Shown: piece after piece, positions 17,021-26,785 of the stretch
Numbering within the stretch: position 1 is the first letter of the stretch
Layout of the letters: each line of letters opens with the position of its first letter
Assembly: GCA_031549265.1 (NCBI GenBank)
Contig: JAVBQB010000002.1
Location: 248,001 to 312,000 of the forward strand
Source: JAVBQB01 sp031549265
GTDB lineage: Bacteria > Bacillota > Clostridia > Oscillospirales > JAVBQB01
Direction: 5' to 3'
DNA: 64,000 nt
Notes under the pieces: model-generated
Databases searched by the model: none
What the model saw: only the letters and a program-made list of their open reading frames with translations
Told to the model about the DNA's origin: nothing
Program-made: the position numbers and the translations under genes

Positions 17021-18271
17021 ATGGAGAACGCAGAGACAAATTCAAGCTGCAAGAAGCCCATAACAAGGGCTTCCGACTGGGTGGCTAATCAGTCGAGTAT
17101 GAACGCGAGCGCAACCGTCGGCCAGCTCGGGATTATCGCGATGGCAGGCTGTGAAGACCTTATGGCAAAGATAGACAGATACATTCTCGAATGGCGGGCC
17201 GAGACTGAGGAAGTCAAATCGGGCGAACGCACGACATTTCAGGTTAAGGCCGCCTGCCCGCGCTTTGGATCGGGCGAGGGAAAAGGACTGCTGCACGAGT
17301 CGGTGCGCGGCGACGACCTGTTTATACTCAGCGATTGCTTTAACTATGGAACGACCTACAACATGTACGGTATGGATGTGCCGATGAGTCCGGACGACCA
17401 TTTTCAGGACGTCAAAAGAATTATATCAGCCATCAGCGGCAAGGCCCGCCGGCTTACGGTCATCATGCCGATGCTGTACGAGGGCAGGCAGCACCGCAGA
17501 ACCTCGCGCGAATCGCTGGACTGCGCCGTCGCCCTGCAGGAGCTCAGCCGTATGGGAGTCTGCAATATCATAACGTTTGACGCCCATGATCCGCGAGTGC
17601 AAAACGCTATACCCTGGCTCAGCCTGGAGGACATACACCCGACATATCAGATGACCAAGGCTCTGGTCAAGAATGTCCAGAACCTCGATTGGGACAATAT
17701 GTTGATCATATCGCCGGACGAGGGCGGCATGTCCCGCTGTATCTATTACTCCACCGTGCTTGGCCTTGATCTTGGCATGTTCTACAAACGGCGCGACTAC
17801 TCCAACATAGTCGACGGCCGCAATAAAATTATCAGCCATGAATTCCTGGGTTCCGACCTTTCGGGACGCGACGTAATTGTTGTGGACGACATGATTTCAT
17901 CCGGAGATTCCATAATCGACGTCGCGCGCCAACTGAAAAAAATGGGTGCGCGGCGCGTATTCGTTTTCGCAACGTTTGGATTATTCTGCAAAGGACTCGA
18001 AGAATTCGACAAGGCGTACAGCGAGCACCAGTTCGAAAAAGTGTTTACCACCAACGTCGTTTACCGCCCGCCTGAGCTTGCGAGCCGAGAATGGTACTGC
18101 GAGGTCGACCTGTCAAAGTATATGGCCTTTATCATCAATACACTCAATCATGACTGCTCGATAAGCTCGCTGCTCGATCCCGCCGACAGAATAGATCTGC
18201 TGCTGCGCCGCGTCGGCATAAAGAGCAGCAAAGACCCGCACGAGCAGCTCAGCATTGATCTGCATGAATGA
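17021..18271 (+). CDS. Ribose-phosphate pyrophosphokinase family protein, long form
   Basis: A 416-residue protein with the two phosphoribosyltransferase-type domains of PRPP synthetase. Visible are FDAHDPRVQNAIPW (ATP-site region), the catalytic flexible loop YKRRDYS, and the PRPP-binding loop VVDDMISSGDS. Classical enzymes are about 315 residues; this one has extra sequence at the N-terminus (first 60 residues) and at the C-terminus. I recognise it as the longer clostridial form, usually annotated as PRPP synthetase, but its activity is less well established. It starts 10 bases after the mgsA-like gene with GAGGAG upstream. Confidence 0.85.
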   Translation: MENAETNSSCKKPITRASDWVANQSSMNASATVGQLGIIAMAGCEDLMAKIDRYILEWRAETEEVKSGERTTFQVKAACPRFGSGEGKGLLHESVRGDDLFILSDCFNYGTTYNMYGMDVPMSPDDHFQDVKRIISAISGKARRLTVIMPMLYEGRQHRRTSRESLDCAVALQELSRMGVCNIITFDAHDPRVQNAIPWLSLEDIHPTYQMTKALVKNVQNLDWDNMLIISPDEGGMSRCIYYSTVLGLDLGMFYKRRDYSNIVDGRNKIISHEFLGSDLSGRDVIVVDDMISSGDSIIDVARQLKKMGARRVFVFATFGLFCKGLEEFDKAYSEHQFEKVFTTNVVYRPPELASREWYCEVDLSKYMAFIINTLNHDCSISSLLDPADRIDLLLRRVGIKSSKDPHEQLSIDLHE

Positions 18272-18317
18272 TATAAAACGCACAATATTTCTGTTAATAA
18301 ACTCTCTGGAGGATTAA

Positions 18318-19715
18318 ATGCTCAATACCGATAAGACTATGGATAAAATTGTCGCGCTCTGCAAAGGCCGCGGATTTGTATACAGCGGAAGCGAGATCTA
18401 CGGCGGCCTCGCGAATACGTGGGACTACGGCCCGCTCGGAGTCGAGCTCAAGAATAATGTGAAGCGCGCGTGGTGGAAGAAATTCGTGCAGGAGTCGCCG
18501 TACAACGTGGGGCTGGACAGCGCTATCCTGATGAACCCCGAGGTATGGGTGGCGTCCGGGCACGTGGTTAACTTCAATGACCCGCTGATCGACTGCAAAA
18601 GCTGTAAAATGCGCCACAGAGCGGACAAGCTGATCGAGGACTTCAACGCGCAGAACGGGATAAACGTACAGGTAGAGGGCATGTCCAACGCGCAGCTGAC
18701 AGAGTATATCAAAGAGAAAAACGTCGCATGTCCACACTGCGGCAAGTCGGAATTTACCGATATCCGCAAATTCAACATGATGTTCAAGACCTTCCAGGGC
18801 GTCACCGAGGACAGCCAGTCGGAGGTATATCTCAGGCCGGAGACGGCCCAGGGAATATTCGTGAACTTCAAGAACGTCTGCCGCACATCCCGCAGGAAAA
18901 TACCATTCGGTATCGCCCAGGTCGGCAAATCGTTCAGGAATGAAATTACGCCGGGCAACTTCACCTTCCGCACCCGCGAGTTTGAGCAGATGGAGCTCGA
19001 GTTCTTCTGCAAGCCCGACACCGACCTTGAATGGTTCGACTTCTGGAAGAAATACTGCCATAACTGGCTGCTCGCGCTCGGCATGACCGCGGGCAATATC
19101 AAGATGCGCGACCATGCCAAGGAGGAGCTTTCTCACTACTCCCGGGCGACCACCGACATCGAGTTCCTGTTCCCGTTCGGCTGGGGTGAGCTTTGGGGCA
19201 TCGCAGACCGCACGGATTTTGACCTGAAGGCTCACGCAGAACGCAGCGGCGAGTCCATGGAATACTTTGACGCCGAAACCAGCGAAAAGTATGTCCCGTT
19301 CGTCATCGAGCCGTCGCTGGGAGCCGACCGCGTGACGCTGGCACTGCTTATCGACGCCTACGACGAGGAAACGGTGGACGCCGAGAAGAACGACGTGCGA
19401 ACCGTGCTGCGTTTGCATCCCGCGCTCGCGCCCGTCAAAGCCGCCGTCCTGCCGCTTTCCAAGAAGCTGACAGGCGAGGCGCATGAGCTGTACCGCTCGC
19501 TGCTGCCGGAGTTTATGACCGATTTCGACGACGCCGGTTCCATCGGCAAGCGCTACCGCAGGCAGGACGAGATCGGAACGCCCCTGTGCATAACCTATGA
19601 CTTTGAGACCGAAACCGACAGATGCGTGACGGTCCGCGACCGCGACACCATGGAGCAGGAGCGCATTCCGCTGGACAGTGTTGCCGAGTATATACGGCGC
19701 AAGATTCAGTTCTAA
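18318..19715 (+). CDS. glyQS: Glycine-tRNA ligase, dimeric type
   Basis: A 465-residue class II synthetase of the alpha-2 (eukaryote-like) type that charges tRNA-Gly. Motifs include [19 protein letters not shown] at the N-terminus, [14 protein letters not shown] (motif 2 region), FRNEITP, and EPSLGADR in motif 3. A zinc-type knuckle (CKSC, then CPHC) lies at about residues 94-140. The GGAGG before the ATG is strong. No T-box leader is visible in the 46 bases upstream, so it is likely cotranscribed with the PRPP synthetase gene. Confidence 0.95.
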   Translation: MLNTDKTMDKIVALCKGRGFVYSGSEIYGGLANTWDYGPLGVELKNNVKRAWWKKFVQESPYNVGLDSAILMNPEVWVASGHVVNFNDPLIDCKSCKMRHRADKLIEDFNAQNGINVQVEGMSNAQLTEYIKEKNVACPHCGKSEFTDIRKFNMMFKTFQGVTEDSQSEVYLRPETAQGIFVNFKNVCRTSRRKIPFGIAQVGKSFRNEITPGNFTFRTREFEQMELEFFCKPDTDLEWFDFWKKYCHNWLLALGMTAGNIKMRDHAKEELSHYSRATTDIEFLFPFGWGELWGIADRTDFDLKAHAERSGESMEYFDAETSEKYVPFVIEPSLGADRVTLALLIDAYDEETVDAEKNDVRTVLRLHPALAPVKAAVLPLSKKLTGEAHELYRSLLPEFMTDFDDAGSIGKRYRRQDEIGTPLCITYDFETETDRCVTVRDRDTMEQERIPLDSVAEYIRRKIQF

Positions 19716-19729
19716 TTTGGAGAATAGAA

Positions 19730-20581
19730 ATGTTTACCAATAAATCGACAAGCGAGCTGCGCGTTTTCGCTGAAGAAATCCGGCTCGCGACTTTTCGTGA
19801 GTTTTCCACGCTCTCCGCCGGGCATATCGGCGGGGCGATGTCCATCGTCGAGGCGCTGGCCGTGCTGTACGGCCGGTACATGGCGGTCGATCCCGCTAAT
19901 CCGAGGTGGAGGCAGCGCGATTGGCTGGTGCTTTCAAAGGGACACGCCGGAGCCGCGCTCTACGCGGCGCTTTGTCTGCGCGGATTTTTTCCCGAGGAGC
20001 AGCTGCTGACACTGAATAAGAACGGTACAAGCCTGCCCAGTCACTGCGACCGCAACAAAACGCCCGGAGTGGATATGACAACCGGCTCGCTTGGGCAGGG
20101 CATATCGGCGGCGCTTGGCATCGCGCTCGGAAACAGGCTGAGCAATTTCGACAGCTATACCTACCTGGTCGTCGGCGACGGCGAATGTAATGAGGGACAG
20201 GTATGGGAGGCCGCGATGGCCGCCTCGATGTTCAAAACAGACCGGCTGATCGCTTTTTGCGATTACAATATGCAGCAGCTCGACGGCTACACGAAAAATG
20301 TTATGGATATGGGCGATATGGCGGCCAAGTGGCGCGCTTTCGGCTGGTTTACCCAGGAGGTGGACGGGCATGACATCGGGCAGCTCTGCGACGCAGTCGA
20401 TAAAGCCCGAGGGAACACCGGCACCCCGTCTATGATCGTCATGCACACCAAAAAGGGTAACGGCTGTTCGTTTGCGGTCGATAAGGAAGCCAATCATCAT
20501 ATCTCGTTTACGCCAGAACAGATCGAAATTGAGATAGAAAACACAAAAGCCGCGATTACCGCCGCGAAAAACGCCTGTTAA
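19730..20581 (+). CDS. tktA: Transketolase, N-terminal (thiamin pyrophosphate-binding) subunit
   Basis: A 283-residue half-transketolase that binds TPP and magnesium. Motifs are GHIGGAMSIVEAL, SKGHAGAALYA, GSLGQGISAALGIA and the TPP motif GDGECNEGQVWEA...CDYN. With the next gene it forms a complete split transketolase, common in Firmicutes and archaea. It moves two-carbon units in the non-oxidative pentose phosphate pathway and feeds ribose for the PRPP synthetase upstream. The start at ATG 19730 follows TTGGAG; the longer reading frame from 19622 overlaps glyQS without a site. Confidence 0.93.
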   Translation: MFTNKSTSELRVFAEEIRLATFREFSTLSAGHIGGAMSIVEALAVLYGRYMAVDPANPRWRQRDWLVLSKGHAGAALYAALCLRGFFPEEQLLTLNKNGTSLPSHCDRNKTPGVDMTTGSLGQGISAALGIALGNRLSNFDSYTYLVVGDGECNEGQVWEAAMAASMFKTDRLIAFCDYNMQQLDGYTKNVMDMGDMAAKWRAFGWFTQEVDGHDIGQLCDAVDKARGNTGTPSMIVMHTKKGNGCSFAVDKEANHHISFTPEQIEIEIENTKAAITAAKNAC

Positions 20582-20601
20582 CTTCGCGTTAGGAGATAGA
20601 A

Positions 20602-21576
20602 ATGCTTCGAAATACGTTTGAAAAAGAACAATGTCTGATGCGCGACACTTACTGTAACACGCTGATGGAACTCGCGAGCGACAATGACAGCATCGTCGCC
20701 CTGGACGCCGATCTCGTCGGTTCGAGCGGCATGAAGCCGTTCTGGAAGAAATTCCCTGAGAGATTTTTCAACTGCGGGATCGCCGAGGCCAATATGATCG
20801 GTATAGCGGCCGGACTTTCGGCCACTGGAAAAATACCGTTCGCCCACAGCTTCGGAACGTTTGCCACCCGCCGCACCTGTGACCAGGTTTTTCAGTCGTG
20901 CGCTTACGCGAAACTCAACGTGCGCATTGTCGGCTCCGACCCGGGGGTGACCGCCGCGCTGAACGGCGGAACCCACATGCCGTTTGAGGATATGGCGGTT
21001 CTGCGCGCCATACCTGAAATAACGCTGATAGAGCCGGCGGACAGCGTACAGCTTCGCAGCGTTCTTATTCAGCTGGCGGACGCTTATGGTGTGTATTACA
21101 TTCGGATGATGCGCAAGAACCCGGTCGGTATTTTCGCCGAGGGCACCCCGTTCAGAATAGGCAGGGGCGTTGTCCTCCAGCCGGGCTTTGACGTGACGCT
21201 GGTAGCATCCGGAATACTGCTGCATGAAGCGATGAAAGCCGCGAATACTTTGTCTGAGATGGGGATATCCGTCCGCGTCGTAAATATCTTCACATGGAAG
21301 CCAATTGATAAAGAACTGTTGACTCAATGCGCCGAGGAGACGGGCGCAATTGTAACCTGTGAAAATCACAATATTATCGGCGGGCTTGGCTCCGCTGTCT
21401 GCGAGGCGGTTTGCGAAACCGTTCCTGTGCCAGTCGAGCGCGTCGGAGCTTGCGACAGATTCGGAGAAGTCGGAACCGAGGACTATTTGAGGCAAGCGTT
21501 CGGCATGACCAGCGCCGACATTGTCGAAGCTGCAAAACGCGCGATAGCCAAGAAGAAAAAGTACAAACCCGCGTAA
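20602..21576 (+). CDS. tktB: Transketolase, C-terminal subunit
   Basis: A 324-residue partner of the preceding gene, with the pyrimidine-binding transketolase domain (FFNCGIAEANMIGIAAGLS, with the glutamate that activates TPP) and the C-terminal domain (VTLVASGILLHEAM). It begins 20 bases after the N-terminal subunit with AGGAG in front, so the two are clearly cotranscribed. The C-terminal tail is lysine-rich. Confidence 0.92.
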   Translation: MLRNTFEKEQCLMRDTYCNTLMELASDNDSIVALDADLVGSSGMKPFWKKFPERFFNCGIAEANMIGIAAGLSATGKIPFAHSFGTFATRRTCDQVFQSCAYAKLNVRIVGSDPGVTAALNGGTHMPFEDMAVLRAIPEITLIEPADSVQLRSVLIQLADAYGVYYIRMMRKNPVGIFAEGTPFRIGRGVVLQPGFDVTLVASGILLHEAMKAANTLSEMGISVRVVNIFTWKPIDKELLTQCAEETGAIVTCENHNIIGGLGSAVCEAVCETVPVPVERVGACDRFGEVGTEDYLRQAFGMTSADIVEAAKRAIAKKKKYKPA

Positions 21577-21645
21577 TTCGCGCGGCGGGCGGCTGCATGA
21601 GTCTTATCTGATTAAATTAGAAAACAATCTGGAAGGGGATCGCGT

Positions 21646-23550
21646 ATGCGTCATGGATTTGTCAGGGTTGCGGCGGCTTCGCCCAGCATCCGGGTGGGGG
21701 ACTGCGCCTATAATGCGGCGTCCATCTGCGCTGCAATGGATTACGCCGACTTGCAGGCGGTCAATCTGCTGGTGCTGCCTGAGCTGTCTATTACCGGGAG
21801 CACATGCGGCGACCTGTTCAGACAGCGGACACTGCTGGAGGGCGCCGCCGAGGCGCTTGTTTCTATTGCGGAACACAGCCAAAAACATGACCTGCTTACC
21901 TTTCTCGGATTGCCGGTCGCCTTTGACGGAAGATTATACAACTGCGCAGCCGCGGTATACCGCGGAGTGATTTTGGGCTTTGTGCCCAAGACTTACCCGT
22001 CGCACAACGATGACGCGCGCTATTTTTCGCCCGCGCTTGGCTCCAATATGCTGCTGACCGCGCTTGGGCGTGAGGTGCCGTTCGGAACGAACTTGCTTTT
22101 CGGCTGCGGTACTGTGCCGGGGCTTGTCATCGGCGTTGAGATCGGCGCCGACCTCTGCGCGCCCGTTCCGCCGTCAACATTTCACGCGGCAAACGGCGCC
22201 ACCGTGATAGTCAATCTGTCGGCCAGCTGTGAGACAATCAGCAGCAGCGACCGCCGCCGTCTGATGGTGCGCAGCCAGTCGGCAAGACTCGCGTCGGGTT
22301 ATGTTCTGGCCGAGGCGGGAAACGGCGAATCGACGTCGGGCAAGGTTTTTGCAGGTCATTGTGTCGTTGCCGAGAACGGAGAGATTCTCGCCCAGTCGCG
22401 CAGGCATCTCAGCGACCTTGTGTTTACCGAAATTGACGTGGAGCGCATCGATTCCGCCAGAAGAACAATTGGCATCCCATATCCGCCCGCCGACGACAGA
22501 TATGTCAGAATCGGGTTTGATTTTAACGAGCACGAAACGCTGATTAGCCGCACAGTCAAGCGGATGCCCTTCGTACCGTCGGCTCCGCATGAACTTGCGC
22601 GCCGCTGCGCCGATATCATCGGCATCCAGGCCCGCGCTCTGGCCGACCGGCTGGAGAGGGCGGGAAGCGCGGCGGCGGTTATCGGAGTTTCCGGCGGGGC
22701 GGATTCAACGCTTGCGCTGCTGGTGTGCAACTACGCGATGCGCATACTCGGGCGCGAGCCGGACGCGGTTATCGCCGTAAATATGCCGGGCTTTGGCTCG
22801 ACAAAGCGGTCCCGCGACAACGCAAAGCGCCTCTCCGTCAGTCTGGGATGCACAGTGCGTGAAATATCAATCGTGGACGCGGTGACCTCGCATTTCAAGG
22901 ATATTGAGCATGATATCTCAAACCTCGACGTTGTGTTTGAGAATGCGCAGGCGAGGGAGCGCGCTCAGATTCTGATGGACATCGCAAACCAGTCTTCAGG
23001 AATGCACATCGGTACCGCGAACCTCTCCGAGCAGGCGCTCGGCTGGGCGACTTACGGAGGAGACCATATATCGATGTACAACGTAAACGGCGGCGTGCCC
23101 AAGACGATGGTGCGCCACATAATTGAGTATATTGCCCGAACGTCCGACAACGGCGAGCTTTCCGCGGTGCTAAAGGACATTCTGGAGTGCCCGGTCAGCC
23201 CCGAGCTGCTGCCGACAAACGACGGACGGACCGAACAGAACACCGAGGAGATCGTCGGGCCGTATGAACTGCATGATTTCTATCTGTACTATATGGTAAA
23301 GTGGGGCTTCCCGCCGTCCAAGATAATGCGTCTGGCCAGGATTGCCTTTGAGGGCAAGTACCAGACGGACGAGATTAAGAAGTGGTTCACGCTGTTTCTC
23401 GAGAGATTTTTCTCCCAGCAGTTCAAGCGAACCTGCCAGCCGGAGGGTCCGCAGATCGGCTCGGTCTCGCTCTCGCCGCGCGGCGACTGGATGGTGCCGT
23501 CCGACGTTACGGCCGCGCTGTGGATTGCCGAATTGACCAACGCAACGTGA
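21646..23550 (+). CDS. nadE: NAD+ synthase with a degenerate glutaminase domain
   Basis: A 634-residue protein with a nitrilase-type glutaminase domain (about residues 1-290) and an NAD synthetase domain with the PP-loop VSGGADSTLAL near residue 345, then TANLSEQALGWATYGGD. It amidates deamido-NAD to NAD in the cytoplasm. The glutaminase triad is not intact: Glu46 (LPELSITG) and Lys115 (VPKTY) are present, but the nucleophile motif, normally EICEDLW, reads EIGADLC. The catalytic cysteine position is thus Gly167, and a cysteine appears four residues later (Cys171). The loop after Lys115 is also divergent. The enzyme may depend on free ammonia. A GGAAGGGG site precedes the ATG. Confidence 0.88.
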   Translation: MRHGFVRVAAASPSIRVGDCAYNAASICAAMDYADLQAVNLLVLPELSITGSTCGDLFRQRTLLEGAAEALVSIAEHSQKHDLLTFLGLPVAFDGRLYNCAAAVYRGVILGFVPKTYPSHNDDARYFSPALGSNMLLTALGREVPFGTNLLFGCGTVPGLVIGVEIGADLCAPVPPSTFHAANGATVIVNLSASCETISSSDRRRLMVRSQSARLASGYVLAEAGNGESTSGKVFAGHCVVAENGEILAQSRRHLSDLVFTEIDVERIDSARRTIGIPYPPADDRYVRIGFDFNEHETLISRTVKRMPFVPSAPHELARRCADIIGIQARALADRLERAGSAAAVIGVSGGADSTLALLVCNYAMRILGREPDAVIAVNMPGFGSTKRSRDNAKRLSVSLGCTVREISIVDAVTSHFKDIEHDISNLDVVFENAQARERAQILMDIANQSSGMHIGTANLSEQALGWATYGGDHISMYNVNGGVPKTMVRHIIEYIARTSDNGELSAVLKDILECPVSPELLPTNDGRTEQNTEEIVGPYELHDFYLYYMVKWGFPPSKIMRLARIAFEGKYQTDEIKKWFTLFLERFFSQQFKRTCQPEGPQIGSVSLSPRGDWMVPSDVTAALWIAELTNAT

Positions 23551-23616
23551 TTTGTTGGCGTTATTGGCTACACGCGCTCAATCCGGCCGAAAAACCGCGC
23601 TTTGAGATTTCAGTGC

Positions 23617-23645
23617 TTGAACTTGACTTTATTCTATGATAAACT
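23617..23645 (+). promoter_or_regulatory. Probable glgP promoter
   Basis: TTGAAC (23617-23622), 17-base spacer, TAAACT (23640-23645). It lies in the 234-base gap after nadE, about 140 bases before the glgP start. Nothing else is evident in the gap. Confidence 0.5.
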
Positions 23646-23784
23646 GAGGACATATGAAATGCCGAATTATTTCGCTTTTCATACGTCCTTTGTTCTTTTT
23701 TTGGAGGCTGCGTAAGCGCTGCATGACCGATGTTTGCGGCAGCTTTCGGAGGAACCGGGCCAGAGACAAAATGGGAGGATTTCG

Positions 23785-26229
23785 ATGTACACTAACAAAA
23801 CGCAGTTCAAGAATGCATTTAAGCAAAAAGTAATGCAGCTTTTTGGCAAATCACTCAAAGACGCGTCGATGATTGATAAATACGTTACCCTCGCTACAAT
23901 GGTTCGCGATATGATTAATCAGAAGTGGGTCAATACCAACGATTACTATCTTGACAGCGGACAGCGCCAGGTATACTACTTTTCGCTTGAATTTCTGCTC
24001 GGCAAATTTCTGGAATCCAACCTGATCTACTCTGGATGCTACGACATCTGCCGAGAGGGTCTGAAGGAAATCGATATCGACCTTGACGAAATCATTGCGT
24101 GCGAGCCGGACGCGGGACTTGGCAACGGCGGTCTCGGCAGGCTTGCCGCATGCTTCCTGGACTCGATGGCTTCCATCGGACTTCCCGGCCACGGCTGCGG
24201 AATCAGGTACAAATACGGGCTGTTTTCCCAGAAGATTATCGACGGATATCAGGTCGAGCTGCCGGATAACTGGCTGCGCGATGTCAACGCCTGGGAGGTT
24301 CGCAAGCCGGATAAAGCCGTAATCGTCAAGTTCCATGGCGACGTGGAGTGTGAATTTATCGACGGCGACTACGTCTATAAGCACGTGAACTATATGCCGG
24401 TGCTGGCGGTGCCGTTTGATATGCCGATTATGGGCTATGAGAATTCGACGGTTAACACCCTGCGCCTGTTCAGCGCTGAGGCCGCCGAGGCGTCTTTCGA
24501 TTTTGCTTCGTTTTCTCGCGGCGACTATATGAACGCCGTTTCGAATAAATACTCGGTGGAGGCAATATCCGAGGTGCTGTATCCTGATGACTCAAACTAT
24601 TCCAACAGGCTGCTCAGACTCAAACAGCAGTATTTCTTTGTTTCCGCCGGACTGCAGTGCATTGTGCGCAGGTTCAAGAAGAAAAAGAGCCTGAACATCA
24701 GGGAACTTCCCGACAAGATTACAATCCATATAAACGATACTCACCCTGCGCTCGCAGTGCCCGAGCTGATGCGCATTCTGATCGACGAAGAGGGCTTCGG
24801 CTGGGACGAGGCATGGGACATAACGACGAAGACTATCGCGTACACCAACCACACCATATTGCCGGAAGCGCTCGAGACATGGCCGGTGGATCTTTTCCGC
24901 AATCTGCTGCCGCGTATCTACATGATAGTCGAGGAGATCAACCGCAGATTCTGCCTCGAGATCAACCGCAAGTACCCGGGAGATCAGAACCGGATCAACA
25001 ACATGGCGATAATCGGCGCGGGCTCGGTCAGAATGGCGAACCTTGCCGTTGTCGGCTCATATTCGGTCAACGGCGTCGCTGCGGTTCATTCCGAGCTGCT
25101 CAAGACCGTTGTTATGCGTGATTTTTACGACTTTTACCCCGCAAAGTTTAACAACAAGACCAACGGCATCACTCACCGGCGCTGGTTGCTCAAGTCCAAT
25201 CAGCCGCTATCTCGCCTGATAACCGAATGTATTGGCGACAAATGGATTCGCCAGCCTCTCGAGCTTGAGAAGCTAACCGATATGGCGGACGATCCGGCAA
25301 TTCATGAAAAACTGATTGAGATCAAGCGCGAAAACAAGGCGCGTCTTTCCGACTATGTGCTGGAAACCCTCGGAGTAAAGCTCGACCCGGATTCGATATT
25401 TGACGTCCAGGTAAAGCGCATCCACGCGTACAAGAGGCAGCTGCTCAACGCGCTGCACATTCTTCATATCTATAACCTTATCAAGGACGATCCGTCAATA
25501 GACATACATCCGCACACGTTCATTTTCGCCGGTAAAGCCGCGCCCAGTTACTATTACGCCAAGAACATCATCAAGCTTATCAATGAGCTGGGCAACCTGA
25601 TCAACAACGATCCGGCCGTAAACAGCAAGATCAAGCTTGTTTTCCTGCCGAACTACAATATTTCGCTGGCCGAGCTGATATTCCCCGCGTCCGAAGTTAG
25701 CCAGCAGATTTCAACGGCTACCAAGGAAGCGTCCGGCACCGGCAACATGAAATTCATGATGAACGGCGCGATTACACTGGGCACGATGGACGGCGCGAAC
25801 ATCGAAATATCTGACTACGTTGGGCCGGAGAATTTTGTGCAGTTTGGACTTACCGTTGATGAGGTTCTTGACTATCACAAAAACGGCGGGTACAATTCAT
25901 ACGAATATTTCGAACACGACTCGCGTATTTTCAGGATTATCAACGAGCTCACCGGCAACCTGCTCCCGCATGTGCCGCGCGACGAATTCAATAACATCAC
26001 GCGCTCGCTGCTCGAATACAACGACGAATTTTTCGTTCTACGCGACTTTGCGAGCTACGCCGACGCTCACCGGAAAATCGACGGGCTGTACCGTGACAAA
26101 ACCAAATGGAACCGCATGTCACTGATAAATATTGCGAAATCCGGCAGATTCTCCAGTGATAACACGATCGCCCAGTACGCTAGCGAGATCTGGCACATTA
26201 AGCCCTGCTGCCCGCCTTCCGACGAATAA
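23785..26229 (+). CDS. glgP: Glycogen/starch phosphorylase
   Basis: An 814-residue phosphorylase that releases glucose 1-phosphate from alpha-1,4-glucans. Hallmarks are YYFSLEFLLGKFL, EPDAGLGNGGLGRLAACFLDS, NDTHPALAVPELMR and the PLP-lysine motif EASGTGNMKFMMNGA near residue 660, followed by TLGTMDGANIEI. Length is normal. The start at ATG 23785 follows GGGAGG; the frame is open back to 23734 but without a site. It is followed by a strong terminator. No other glycogen genes are in the window, so the role in storage-polymer use is inferred from the family. Confidence 0.95.
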   Translation: MYTNKTQFKNAFKQKVMQLFGKSLKDASMIDKYVTLATMVRDMINQKWVNTNDYYLDSGQRQVYYFSLEFLLGKFLESNLIYSGCYDICREGLKEIDIDLDEIIACEPDAGLGNGGLGRLAACFLDSMASIGLPGHGCGIRYKYGLFSQKIIDGYQVELPDNWLRDVNAWEVRKPDKAVIVKFHGDVECEFIDGDYVYKHVNYMPVLAVPFDMPIMGYENSTVNTLRLFSAEAAEASFDFASFSRGDYMNAVSNKYSVEAISEVLYPDDSNYSNRLLRLKQQYFFVSAGLQCIVRRFKKKKSLNIRELPDKITIHINDTHPALAVPELMRILIDEEGFGWDEAWDITTKTIAYTNHTILPEALETWPVDLFRNLLPRIYMIVEEINRRFCLEINRKYPGDQNRINNMAIIGAGSVRMANLAVVGSYSVNGVAAVHSELLKTVVMRDFYDFYPAKFNNKTNGITHRRWLLKSNQPLSRLITECIGDKWIRQPLELEKLTDMADDPAIHEKLIEIKRENKARLSDYVLETLGVKLDPDSIFDVQVKRIHAYKRQLLNALHILHIYNLIKDDPSIDIHPHTFIFAGKAAPSYYYAKNIIKLINELGNLINNDPAVNSKIKLVFLPNYNISLAELIFPASEVSQQISTATKEASGTGNMKFMMNGAITLGTMDGANIEISDYVGPENFVQFGLTVDEVLDYHKNGGYNSYEYFEHDSRIFRIINELTGNLLPHVPRDEFNNITRSLLEYNDEFFVLRDFASYADAHRKIDGLYRDKTKWNRMSLINIAKSGRFSSDNTIAQYASEIWHIKPCCPPSDE

Positions 26230-26246
26230 CAGGCAAAAATAAAACG

Positions 26247-26282
26247 GGGTCTGACGCAGTTAAAGCGTCAGACCCTTTTTGT
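26247..26282 (+). terminator. Intrinsic terminator after glgP
   Basis: A perfect 11-bp stem (GGGTCTGACGC at 26247-26257 with its complement at 26265-26275), 7-base loop and a run of five T. It closes the long plus-strand run. Confidence 0.93.
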
Positions 26283-26317
26283 CATATTCAAATGCCGCGC
26301 AGAGACTTGGAGGCTTC

Positions 26318-26785
26318 TCAAAGCTTCTTTTTGTACCCCGTGTTCGCATCCGGGTGAAAACCGATAGATTCGTAGAAAGCGCAGGCGTCCGTCCGGCTTC
26401 GTTCGGTGACGAGAATCACCTGCGAACATCCGAGGGACTTTGCCCTGCTTTCGAGTTCGAAAAAAAGCGCCCTGCCGACGCCCGCTTTGCGATCATTCCG
26501 GTCGACCACCATATTTTCGACCACAAGAAACCGAGAACACTCGCCGTAAAGCTCGTCGCAGACAATACCCATAACGGAGCCGACAAGCTGCAAATCCCTG
26601 ATTGCGCCGAGCAGGATATAGGCGTCGTTTGTCCGCAAGGACTCAAATGTCACCTTCATCTTATCGACGTTCGACCGCTCGTTCCAAAACTCGCGGTAGA
26701 GCTCGGCGAGGGAATCCATGTCGCCTGCCTGCATGTCGCGGATCAGCAATGCGCCGCCGGGAGAGTCGCAATCAGCCGCGCTCAT
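26318..26785 (-). CDS. GNAT family N-acetyltransferase
   Basis: A 155-residue GNAT acetyltransferase. The acetyl-CoA binding region reads VVENMVVDRNDRKAGVGRALF (Q/RxxGxG/A motif as RKAGVG), followed by VTERSRTDACAFYESIGF, the usual C-terminal block. The start codon lies inside the end of the citrate synthase gene (14-base overlap), so it is translated from the same mRNA. The substrate is unknown. A link to citrate metabolism is not implied beyond operon position. Confidence 0.85.
   Translation of the reverse strand: MSAADCDSPGGALLIRDMQAGDMDSLAELYREFWNERSNVDKMKVTFESLRTNDAYILLGAIRDLQLVGSVMGIVCDELYGECSRFLVVENMVVDRNDRKAGVGRALFFELESRAKSLGCSQVILVTERSRTDACAFYESIGFHPDANTGYKKKL

Noticed and set aside
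18272..18317. T-box leader upstream of glyQS
   Set aside because: The intergenic region is only 46 bases and lacks the T-box sequence.
18294..19484. Minus-strand frame of 396 codons opposite glyQS
   Set aside because: Antisense shadow of a canonical synthetase gene.
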